A DNA stretch of 59,441 bases, from positions 1 through 59,441 of the forward strand of contig CAJKDC010000005.1 in assembly GCA_905198575.1 (NCBI GenBank), written 5' to 3'. Below the pieces are notes generated by a model, which worked only from the letters and a program-made list of their open reading frames with translations, was not told the origin of the DNA and ran no database searches. Positions 9,093 through 16,526 of the stretch are shown here, in pieces. Numbering within the stretch: position 1 is the first letter of the stretch; each line of letters opens with the position of its first letter. The position numbers were made by a program, and so were the translations under genes. The DNA comes from an uncultured Bacteroides sp. (GTDB lineage: Bacteria > Bacteroidota > Bacteroidia > Bacteroidales > Bacteroidaceae).

Positions 9093-9117
9093 CAACAAGA
9101 ATAAAACATTATAATCA

Positions 9118-10989
9118 ATGGATTTTAAGTACGATGTAATTGTAATTGGTGCCGGACATGCCGGATGTGAAGCGGCAGCCGCAGCGGCCAATCTGGGCTC
9201 GAAGACGTGTCTCATTACAATGGACATGAACAAGATTGGCCAGATGAGCTGTAACCCTGCGGTGGGCGGAATAGCCAAAGGACAAATTGTGAGAGAGATT
9301 GACGCACTGGGAGGTTATATGGGACTGGTAACAGACCGTACTGCCATTCAGTTCCGCATGCTCAACCGCTCAAAGGGTCCGGCCATGTGGAGTCCACGCG
9401 CTCAGTGCGACCGTGGAAAATTCATCTGGGCCTGGAGAGAAATTCTTGAGAATATTCCCAACTTGCATATCTGGCAGGATACCGTAGAAGAGCTGATTAT
9501 CGAAAACGGCGAAGTTACCGGATTGGTGACTTGCTGGGGAGTAACCTTCCATGCCAAATGTATCGTGGTAACAGCTGGTACTTTCTTGAACGGACTTATG
9601 CATATCGGACGCAAGCAGCTGGCAGGAGGACGCTGTGCCGAACCGGCTTCTTACCACCTTACGGAGTCCATAACCCGCCATGGCATCGTGGCAGGAAGAA
9701 TGAAAACCGGAACACCGGTCCGAATTGATGCGCGTAGCGTACACTTCGATTTAATGGATACGCAGGATGGCGAAAACGATTTCCACCGTTTCTCTTTCAT
9801 CAGCGAACCTCGCCCTTTGAAACAGTTGCAGTGCTGGACTTGCTATACGAACGAAGAAGTGCACGAAACTTTGCGTAGCGGACTGGCCGATTCTCCCCTT
9901 TACAACGGACAGATTCAAAGTATCGGACCACGTTATTGTCCAAGTATAGAAACAAAGATTGTTACTTTCCCCGACAAGCCACAGCATCAGTTGTTCCTCG
10001 AACCGGAAGGCGAAACGACAAACGAACTTTACCTGAACGGATTTTCTTCTTCACTCCCGATGGATGTGCAGATTACGGCACTGAAGAAGATTCCTTGTTT
10101 CAAGGACATCGTTGTGTACCGCCCGGGGTATGCCATCGAATACGATTACTTCGACCCAACTCAGTTGAAACATACCCTCGAAACCAAAGCCATCAAGAAC
10201 CTGTTTTTTGCAGGTCAGGTCAACGGTACCACAGGTTATGAAGAAGCAGGCGGCCAAGGTATCATTGCCGGTATCAATGCGCACATCAACTGTCACGGTG
10301 GTGAACCATTCGTATTGGGACGCGACGAAGCTTACATCGGTGTACTGATCGATGACTTGGTTACAAAAGGTGTAGATGAGCCGTACCGCATGTTTACATC
10401 GAGAGCCGAATACCGCATTCTGTTACGCCAGGATGATGCCGACATGCGGCTGACCGAACGGGCCTACAAACTGGGGCTTGTAAAACAAGACCGGTACGAC
10501 TGGCTTTGCCGTAAGAAAGAAGAGATAGAACGAATACTTACCTTCGTAAGAACCTACTCTATCAAAGCCGACAAGATAAACGATGCTTTGGAGCAACTGG
10601 GCACAGCACGTCTGGCTCATGGCTGTAAGCTGATAGACCTCATCAATCGTCCGCAGATTACCATCAACAACATTGCTCCACATATCCCTGCCTTCAGAGA
10701 GATGCTGGAACGTATCAGTGAACGTAAGGACGAAATCATCGAAGCGGCCGAAATACGCATCAAGTACCAAGGCTATATTGACAGAGAAAGGATGATTGCC
10801 GACAAGATTCACAGATTGGAATCTATCCGTATCAAAGGGAAATTCGACTATGCCAACTTGCAGTCGCTCTCTACCGAAGCCAGACAAAAGCTGATTAAGA
10901 TAGACCCGGAAACGCTGGCACAAGCAAGCCGTATTCCAGGAATATCCCCTAGCGATATCAATGTTCTACTCGTCTTATTAGGCCGATAA
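9118..10989 (+). CDS. mnmG: tRNA uridine-5-carboxymethylaminomethyl modification enzyme MnmG (GidA)
   Basis: A 623-residue FAD enzyme of normal length. With MnmE it installs the 5-carboxymethylaminomethyl group on U34 of tRNAs reading two-fold split codons. The N-terminal FAD-binding dinucleotide fold is visible (VIGAGHAGCEAA, residues 10-21), followed by the family signature CNPAVGGIAKG near residue 46 and a second signature near residue 370 (GQVNGTTGYEEAGGQG). The C-terminal helical domain that contacts MnmE and tRNA is intact. It heads the rightward series mnmG-apt-uvrC-dtd-mazG-deoC. Confidence 0.97.
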   Translation: MDFKYDVIVIGAGHAGCEAAAAAANLGSKTCLITMDMNKIGQMSCNPAVGGIAKGQIVREIDALGGYMGLVTDRTAIQFRMLNRSKGPAMWSPRAQCDRGKFIWAWREILENIPNLHIWQDTVEELIIENGEVTGLVTCWGVTFHAKCIVVTAGTFLNGLMHIGRKQLAGGRCAEPASYHLTESITRHGIVAGRMKTGTPVRIDARSVHFDLMDTQDGENDFHRFSFISEPRPLKQLQCWTCYTNEEVHETLRSGLADSPLYNGQIQSIGPRYCPSIETKIVTFPDKPQHQLFLEPEGETTNELYLNGFSSSLPMDVQITALKKIPCFKDIVVYRPGYAIEYDYFDPTQLKHTLETKAIKNLFFAGQVNGTTGYEEAGGQGIIAGINAHINCHGGEPFVLGRDEAYIGVLIDDLVTKGVDEPYRMFTSRAEYRILLRQDDADMRLTERAYKLGLVKQDRYDWLCRKKEEIERILTFVRTYSIKADKINDALEQLGTARLAHGCKLIDLINRPQITINNIAPHIPAFREMLERISERKDEIIEAAEIRIKYQGYIDRERMIADKIHRLESIRIKGKFDYANLQSLSTEARQKLIKIDPETLAQASRIPGISPSDINVLLVLLGR

Positions 10990-11045
10990 ACGTTGTGTTT
11001 CACGTGAAACAAGTTATTTAACCACGATACCATAAATTACTGAAA

Positions 11046-11570
11046 ATGAATACAGAAATATTAATAAAGAACTTAAGAGAGATACCAGATTTCCCGAAAC
11101 CGGGCATTCTGTTCTACGATGTAACCACCTTGTTCAAAAATCCGGAATGTCTACAAGCTATGTTGGACGAGCTCTACGAAATGTACAAAGACAGAGGTAT
11201 TACTAAAGTCGTAGGTATTGAGTCTAGAGGCTTCATTCTAGGAGCAGCATTGGCAGCACGACTCGGAGCCGGATTCGTAATGGCACGCAAACCAGGTAAG
11301 CTTCCTGCCGAAGTTCTGGAAGAGACTTATGAAAAAGAGTACGGTACAGATACCATCCAAATACATAAAGACGCTATCGAAGAAGGAGATGTTGTTCTCC
11401 TGCACGATGACCTGCTGGCTACCGGGGGAACAATGGCTGCTACCTACCGCTTGGTAATGCAGTGCCAACCTAAAGAAGCTTTCGTGAATTTCGTCATCGA
11501 ACTGAAAGACTTAAATGGAAGAAAAGCATTCGACGAAAACGTAGAAGTTACAACACTGCTGGAGTTGTAA
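11046..11570 (+). CDS. apt: Adenine phosphoribosyltransferase
   Basis: Salvages adenine to AMP using PRPP. The 174-residue length is typical. The PRPP-binding motif is seen at residues 117-130 (VLLHDDLLATGGTM), with the paired acidic residues Asp121-Asp122; IESRGFILGA near residue 58 is the other conserved loop of this family. It starts 56 bases after mnmG and ends just before a strong terminator hairpin, so mnmG-apt is probably one unit. Confidence 0.95.
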   Translation: MNTEILIKNLREIPDFPKPGILFYDVTTLFKNPECLQAMLDELYEMYKDRGITKVVGIESRGFILGAALAARLGAGFVMARKPGKLPAEVLEETYEKEYGTDTIQIHKDAIEEGDVVLLHDDLLATGGTMAATYRLVMQCQPKEAFVNFVIELKDLNGRKAFDENVEVTTLLEL

Positions 11571-11590
11571 AACATTCTTTTCAACAATAG

Positions 11591-11631
11591 AAGCGGAAAG
11601 TCTGTAACAACAGTCTTTCCGCTTTTCTTTT
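11591..11631 (+). terminator. Rho-independent terminator after apt
   Basis: A 10-bp perfect stem (AAGCGGAAAG at 11591-11600 with CTTTCCGCTT at 11615-11624) extends inward by CTGT/ACAG and runs into a T-rich tail. Confidence 0.85.
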
Positions 11632-11643
11632 ACCAATGGCAAT

Positions 11644-13467
11644 ATGGACAAAAACGAAGACCTGAAGACCAACGATTACCTGAGAGGAATTGTTCAGAAC
11701 CTACCCGACAGTCCGGGAATATATCAGTACCTGAATACCGAAGGTACCATCATTTATGTAGGAAAAGCCAAGAATCTCAAACGACGGGTTTATTCCTATT
11801 TTTCGAAGGACCACCAGTCTGCAAAGACCAGAATACTGGTCAGCAAAATTGCTGATATCCGATACATCGTTGTCAAGACAGAAGAGGATGCACTGTTGCT
11901 CGAAAATAACCTCATAAAAAAATACAAGCCACGATACAACGTCTTGCTGAAAGACGACAAGACCTACCCTTCTATCTGTATCAGCAACGATTATTTCCCT
12001 CGGATTTTTAAGACCCGAAAGATTGTTCGCGGCGCAGGAACTTACTTTGGTCCGTACAGCCACGTACCTACTATGTATGCAGTCCTCGAACTTATCAAAA
12101 AGCTTTATCCGCTTCGAAGCTGCAATCTTGCTCTTTCTCCCGAAAATATCCGGCAGGGCAAATTCAAGGTATGTCTGGAATATCATATCAAGAACTGTAA
12201 AGGGCCCTGTGTAGGACTACAGTCGCAAGAAGAATACCTGCAAAGTATTGCCGAAATAAAAGAGATTCTGAAAGGAAACACCCAAGCCATCAGTAATGCC
12301 CTGCTAAAACAGATGATGGAGTTATCCGAGCGGATGGAATTCGAAGATGCACAGAAGCTGAAAATAAAATATGACTTGATTGAGAACTACCGTGCGAAGA
12401 GTGAAGTCGTGAGCACGACACTCCATAACATCGATGTGTTCGCGATTGAAACAGACGAAGGCTCAGCTTACATCAACTATCTGCACATTGTAAACGGAAG
12501 CATTAACCAGGCATTTACTTTCGAATATAAAATAAGAATGAACGAGACAAAAGAGGAATTGCTGCAACTGGGTATCGTAGAAATGCGAAGCCGTTATCAA
12601 AGCGAATCCAAAGAAATCATCGTTCCGTTCGAGCTGGACCTTGAACTGGCTGGTGTCACTTTTACAATTCCGCAACGGGGAGATAAAAAGCATCTGCTTG
12701 AACTCTCGATTATGAATGTAAAGCAGTATAAGGTAGACCGGCTAAAGCAAGCAGAGAAACTAAATCCCGAACAACGGAGTGTCCGCCTGATGAAAGAAAT
12801 TCAAGAACAGCTGCACATGGACAGAATGCCCGTCCATATCGAGTGTTTTGATAATTCAAACATTCAAGGCTCGGATGCAGTCGCTGCCTGTGTTGTCTTC
12901 AGAAAAGCCAAGCCATCGAAAAAAGAATACCGGAAGTTTATCATCAAAACAGTGAGCGGACCCGATGATTATGCTTCTATGCAGGAAGTAGTACGACGCC
13001 GCTACAGCCGTCTGCTCGAAGAAGGAAATCCCCTGCCCGACTTGATTTTTACCGACGGTGGAAAGGGACAAATGGAAGTAGTAAGACAAGTTATCGAAGA
13101 TGAGTTGCACTTGCAGATTCCCATCGCCGGTCTGGCAAAGGACAACCGGCACCGTACTTCCGAAGTCTTATTCGGATTTCCTCCGGTTACCATTGGTATT
13201 AAACAAGGAACCCCACTTTTCCACTTGCTGGAAAATATACAGAACGAAGTACACCGCTTTGCCATCACCTTCCACAGAGACAAGCGGAGCAAGAGCCAGA
13301 CAGCTTCAGCTCTGGATAACATAAAGGGCATCGGTGAAAAAAGAAAAACAGCGTTGCTGAAAGCATTCAAGAGTGTCCCCAGAATACGGGCTGCAAGTCT
13401 GGAAGACATTGCTGCTGTAGTGGGTGAAAGTGCAGCAAAAAAAGTATGGGAAGGATTGAAAGAATAA
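11644..13467 (+). CDS. uvrC: Excinuclease ABC subunit C
   Basis: The dual-incision nuclease of nucleotide excision repair. It has the GIY-YIG 3'-incision domain at about residues 19-95 (GIYQYLNTEGTIIYVGKAKNL), a UvrB-binding UVR motif near 225-260, the RNase H-like 5'-incision domain from about 390 (IECFDNSNIQGSDAVAA, FTDGGKGQ) and a C-terminal helix-hairpin-helix region (LDNIKGIGEKRKTALLKAF). The 607-residue length is normal. It starts 13 bases beyond the terminator tail following apt, and dtd follows after 39 bases. Confidence 0.97.
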   Translation: MDKNEDLKTNDYLRGIVQNLPDSPGIYQYLNTEGTIIYVGKAKNLKRRVYSYFSKDHQSAKTRILVSKIADIRYIVVKTEEDALLLENNLIKKYKPRYNVLLKDDKTYPSICISNDYFPRIFKTRKIVRGAGTYFGPYSHVPTMYAVLELIKKLYPLRSCNLALSPENIRQGKFKVCLEYHIKNCKGPCVGLQSQEEYLQSIAEIKEILKGNTQAISNALLKQMMELSERMEFEDAQKLKIKYDLIENYRAKSEVVSTTLHNIDVFAIETDEGSAYINYLHIVNGSINQAFTFEYKIRMNETKEELLQLGIVEMRSRYQSESKEIIVPFELDLELAGVTFTIPQRGDKKHLLELSIMNVKQYKVDRLKQAEKLNPEQRSVRLMKEIQEQLHMDRMPVHIECFDNSNIQGSDAVAACVVFRKAKPSKKEYRKFIIKTVSGPDDYASMQEVVRRRYSRLLEEGNPLPDLIFTDGGKGQMEVVRQVIEDELHLQIPIAGLAKDNRHRTSEVLFGFPPVTIGIKQGTPLFHLLENIQNEVHRFAITFHRDKRSKSQTASALDNIKGIGEKRKTALLKAFKSVPRIRAASLEDIAAVVGESAAKKVWEGLKE

Positions 13468-13506
13468 AACAAATTATGTAGATTTACACCACAAAAAACA
13501 AATAAG

Positions 13507-13959
13507 ATGAGAGTAGTAATACAACGCGTATCCCATGCATCTGTCACAATCGATGGACAATGCAAATCAGCCATCGGTGAAGGCATGATGATTCTGGTGG
13601 GTATAGAAGAAAGCGATGCTCGCGAAGACGCAGACTGGCTGGTAAAGAAAATACTTAATCTGCGTATTTTCGATGATGAAAACGGAGTAATGAATAAATC
13701 GATTTTGGATGCCGGAGGCGAAATTTTAGTAGTAAGCCAGTTCACTTTAATGGCTTCTACCAAGAAAGGCAATCGCCCATCGTATATCCGGGCTGCCCGC
13801 CCTGAAATCTCAATTCCACTGTACGAGTACTTCTGCAATGAAATAGAAATAGGCTTGGGAAAAGCTATCGGTACCGGTACATTCGGAGCCGACATGAAGG
13901 TGGAATTATTGAATAACGGTCCTGTTACCATTTGTATGGATACTAAAAACAAAGAATGA
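13507..13959 (+). CDS. dtd: D-aminoacyl-tRNA deacylase
   Basis: Hydrolyses D-amino acids (and glycine mischarged on tRNA-Ala) from tRNA. The 150-residue protein shows the two signature motifs: SQFTL in the middle and GPVT (NNGPVTICM) at the C-terminus, which together form the chiral-proofreading pocket. It overlaps the following mazG-like gene by 4 bases (ATGA), indicating translational coupling. Confidence 0.96.
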   Translation: MRVVIQRVSHASVTIDGQCKSAIGEGMMILVGIEESDAREDADWLVKKILNLRIFDDENGVMNKSILDAGGEILVVSQFTLMASTKKGNRPSYIRAARPEISIPLYEYFCNEIEIGLGKAIGTGTFGADMKVELLNNGPVTICMDTKNKE

Positions 13960-14282
13960 AAATGACACTGGAAGAAGCACAGAAAACGGTAGACGAATGG
14001 ATAAAAACGTATGGTGTTCGTTATTTCAGCGAACTTACCAATATGGCTGTTCTTACCGAAGAGGTTGGCGAACTGGCTCGAATTATGGCAAGAACCTACG
14101 GTGACCAGTCGTTCAAGAAAGGTGAAAAGCATGACCTTGGCGATGAAATGGCAGATGTTCTTTGGGTGCTTATTTGCCTGGCTAACCAGACAGGTGTAGA
14201 CCTGACCGAAGCGTTCCGGAAGAACCTGGAAAAGAAGACCAACCGAGATAAAGAAAGACATATCAATAATCCAAAATTATAA
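13956..14282 (+). CDS. MazG-like nucleotide pyrophosphohydrolase
   Basis: A 108-residue all-alpha NTP pyrophosphohydrolase. The metal-binding acidic residues are visible as LTEEVGELAR near residue 29 and DEMADVLW near residue 62, the EExxE...ExxD pattern of the MazG/dUTPase-like superfamily. The family hydrolyses (d)NTPs to monophosphates and diphosphate; the exact substrate is not evident. It overlaps dtd by 4 bases and precedes deoC by 4 bases, so these three genes are tightly coupled. Confidence 0.88.
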   Translation: MKMTLEEAQKTVDEWIKTYGVRYFSELTNMAVLTEEVGELARIMARTYGDQSFKKGEKHDLGDEMADVLWVLICLANQTGVDLTEAFRKNLEKKTNRDKERHINNPKL

Positions 14283-14286
14283 GTAT

Positions 14287-15243
14287 ATGAGTTACCATCA
14301 ACATGAAGACCATCTGCACTTCGATGCAGATATGGAGTTAGGCAGCGAAACAACTGCACAACACTGCAAGTACCAGGAAGCTCTGGACAAGTATAAAGTC
14401 GAGTTGAACGATGACGATATAAAGGCTAAAACAGCCGCATTATTGGAAAAGCATCTGGCAGAGAACAACACCGCAGATGTAAAGAAATTCCTCTTCAGTT
14501 GCATCGATCTTACCAGTCTGAACAGCACAGATTCCGAAGAGCACATCATGAAATTTACGCAGAAAGTAAACGAATTTGATGACACCTTCCCTATGCTGAA
14601 AAACGTAGCTGCAATTTGTGTTTATCCCAATATGGCCGAAATAGTAAGAGACACATTGGAAGCCGACCATGTAAACATTGCCTGTGTATCGGGAGGATTT
14701 CCTTCTTCGCAGACTTTCATGGAAGTAAAGGTAGCCGAGACTGCACTCGCCCTACACAGTGGTGCCGATGAAATAGATATTGTTATTTCACTGGGCAAAT
14801 TCCTTTCGGGAGATTACGAAGGTATGTGCGATGAAATCGAGGAACTGAAAGCGACATGCGGTGAAAAGCACTTGAAAGTAATCCTTGAAACAGGAGCTCT
14901 GGGCAGTGCTTCAAATATCAAAAAAGCATCTGTTCTGGCGATGTACAGTGGTGCCGACTTTATCAAGACTTCAACTGGGAAAATGAATCCGGCTGCTACT
15001 CCCGAAGCTGCATATGTAATGTGTCAGGCTATCAAGGAATACCATCAGCAATGCGGAAGAAAGGTTGGTTTTAAACCAGCTGGCGGTATCAACACTGTAG
15101 AAGATGCAATTAAGTATTACACCATTGTAAAAGAAGTATTGGGCGAAGAGTGGCTTGATAATAAGTTGTTCCGTTTAGGTACAAGCCGTCTGGCAAATCT
15201 GTTGTTATCGGACATTCTGGAAAAAGAAACCAAATTCTTCTAA
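14287..15243 (+). CDS. deoC: Deoxyribose-phosphate aldolase
   Basis: Cleaves 2-deoxyribose-5-phosphate to glyceraldehyde-3-phosphate and acetaldehyde in deoxynucleoside catabolism. The Schiff-base Lys is K227 in DFIKTSTGK and the activating Lys is K263 in GFKPAGGI. At 318 residues it carries an N-terminal extension of about 70 residues relative to the shorter bacterial form. That extension begins with a His- and Asp-rich stretch (SYHQHEDHLHFDAD). It is the last gene of the unit and is followed by a strong terminator. Confidence 0.94.
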   Translation: MSYHQHEDHLHFDADMELGSETTAQHCKYQEALDKYKVELNDDDIKAKTAALLEKHLAENNTADVKKFLFSCIDLTSLNSTDSEEHIMKFTQKVNEFDDTFPMLKNVAAICVYPNMAEIVRDTLEADHVNIACVSGGFPSSQTFMEVKVAETALALHSGADEIDIVISLGKFLSGDYEGMCDEIEELKATCGEKHLKVILETGALGSASNIKKASVLAMYSGADFIKTSTGKMNPAATPEAAYVMCQAIKEYHQQCGRKVGFKPAGGINTVEDAIKYYTIVKEVLGEEWLDNKLFRLGTSRLANLLLSDILEKETKFF

Positions 15244-15271
15244 TTGATACAGCAAATTATTGATGACATTA

Positions 15272-15325
15272 AAAGGCTGTTGCATATCCCCATCTCAAGA
15301 TGGAAATGCAACAGCCTTTGTCTTT
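15272..15325 (+). terminator. Rho-independent terminator after deoC
   Basis: A 14-bp perfect stem (AAAGGCTGTTGCAT at 15272-15285 with its complement at 15306-15319) followed by a T-rich tail. Confidence 0.88.
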
Positions 15326-15389
15326 TATATGAATCCAACGGATATTCACACAGTCTTCCTCACTCTGCTTTTCAAAACCAAAGATGTCA

Positions 15390-15437
15390 GCACAAAAAAA
15401 ATCCTGCAACAAGCAAATTTTCTTTACTTGCTGCAGG
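15390..15437 (-). terminator. Terminator of the polyprenyl synthase gene
   Basis: Read on the minus strand, CCTGCAGCAAG pairs with CTTGTTGCAGG (11 bp with one G-U pair; 15427-15437 with 15403-15413) and is followed by eight T residues. It lies just past the end of the leftward gene at 15460. Confidence 0.8.
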
Positions 15438-15459
15438 AACAACATTTCCTTGAGTAAAC

Positions 15460-16434
15460 TTATTTCGTTCGGTCTATTACATAATCAATATAAGCTTCTA
15501 GTGCTTGGCGTATTTCCGGATTTGCATTTTCCGGCAGCAGAGAAAGCGCCTTATCCCGGTAATTCCGCATCACCTGTTCGGCATAAGCAATTCCCCCCTC
15601 CTCTTTTACCCGTGCGATGAAACCGGAGATTTCATCTCTATCTGCATCTAGAGAGCGAATCTTCAAAGCCAAAGCAGACAAATCTTCGTCCTTCAGTTTG
15701 TTCAACACATACAAGGCTGGCAAAGTAAGTTTTCCTTCGGCCATATCATTGCCTGTAGGTTTACCTAATTCTTCCGACTCAAAATAGTCGAAAATATCGT
15801 CTTTAATCTGGAAGGCAATACCAATCATCTCTCCAAACAAGGCAGCCTTATTTATCACTTCCTTATCCATGCTGGCAGATATAGCTCCCACACTGGCACA
15901 AACTCTAAACAAGGCAGCTGTCTTCTTTCGAATGACATCAAAATAAACTTCTTCTGAAAAGTCTTTATTCGAAGTATTTGCTAGCTGGATTATCTCACCC
16001 TCCGACAAATCCTGTCCCAGTGTTGCAATCTGCTCCACAATATCCAGATGCCCTGTAAGCGCTGAATGCTTCAGGCTGGTTGCCAGCATATAATCCCCAA
16101 CCAATACAGATACCTTATTATTATAAATAGCATTAACCGACAGCTGTCCCCTTCTTTTGTCGCTTTCATCTACTACATCATCGTGTACCAGACTTGCAGT
16201 GTGCAACAATTCCAATGAAAGAGCGGCATGCAATGTTGTATCATTCACCCCTCCATACAATTTTGCAATCAGCATTGCCAATATTGGGCGCATCATCTTA
16301 CCATTGCGTTGCCGGATATAAGCCAGTACTTCATTCAGTAAAGGATGAGCATGGCACAATGTAGACTGGAAAAGCTTACCGAAAGCTTCCAGCTCCTGTT
16401 CTATCGGTCGTTTAATTAACTGTATCTTCTCCAT
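15460..16434 (-). CDS. ispB: Trans-polyprenyl diphosphate synthase (octaprenyl-type)
   Basis: Chain-elongating prenyltransferase that adds isopentenyl diphosphate to an allylic primer; in this group it most likely makes the menaquinone side chain. Both aspartate-rich motifs are intact: DDVVDESDKRRG (first, DDxxD) near residue 84 and DDIFD (second) near residue 212. The 324-residue length fits. I start it at ATG 16434 (MEKIQL) rather than the in-frame ATG seven codons upstream, because the -7 box at 16453-16460 overlaps the longer start. Chain length cannot be fixed from sequence alone. It is divergent from polA. Confidence 0.9.
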   Translation of the reverse strand: MEKIQLIKRPIEQELEAFGKLFQSTLCHAHPLLNEVLAYIRQRNGKMMRPILAMLIAKLYGGVNDTTLHAALSLELLHTASLVHDDVVDESDKRRGQLSVNAIYNNKVSVLVGDYMLATSLKHSALTGHLDIVEQIATLGQDLSEGEIIQLANTSNKDFSEEVYFDVIRKKTAALFRVCASVGAISASMDKEVINKAALFGEMIGIAFQIKDDIFDYFESEELGKPTGNDMAEGKLTLPALYVLNKLKDEDLSALALKIRSLDADRDEISGFIARVKEEGGIAYAEQVMRNYRDKALSLLPENANPEIRQALEAYIDYVIDRTK

Positions 16435-16452
16435 ATTGGTTAATTTGGAGTA

Positions 16453-16460
16453 CAAAAGTA
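16453..16460 (-). promoter_or_regulatory. Promoter of ispB
   Basis: Minus-strand TACTTTTG matches the -7 consensus, 18 bases before the chosen start codon, and excludes the longer start at 16455. Confidence 0.6.
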
Positions 16461-16526
16461 ATAATAAAACAGCTAATAGCGTATTTTTTTGTACATTTAC
16501 ATGAAAAACTTAATATTTTTACACGA

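Noticed and set aside
13002..14261. A 419-codon open frame on the minus strand opposite uvrC, dtd and the mazG-like gene
   Set aside because: It is antisense to three well-supported genes, has a Ser/Phe/Leu-rich composition typical of a shadow frame, shows no recognisable domain and has no promoter box.
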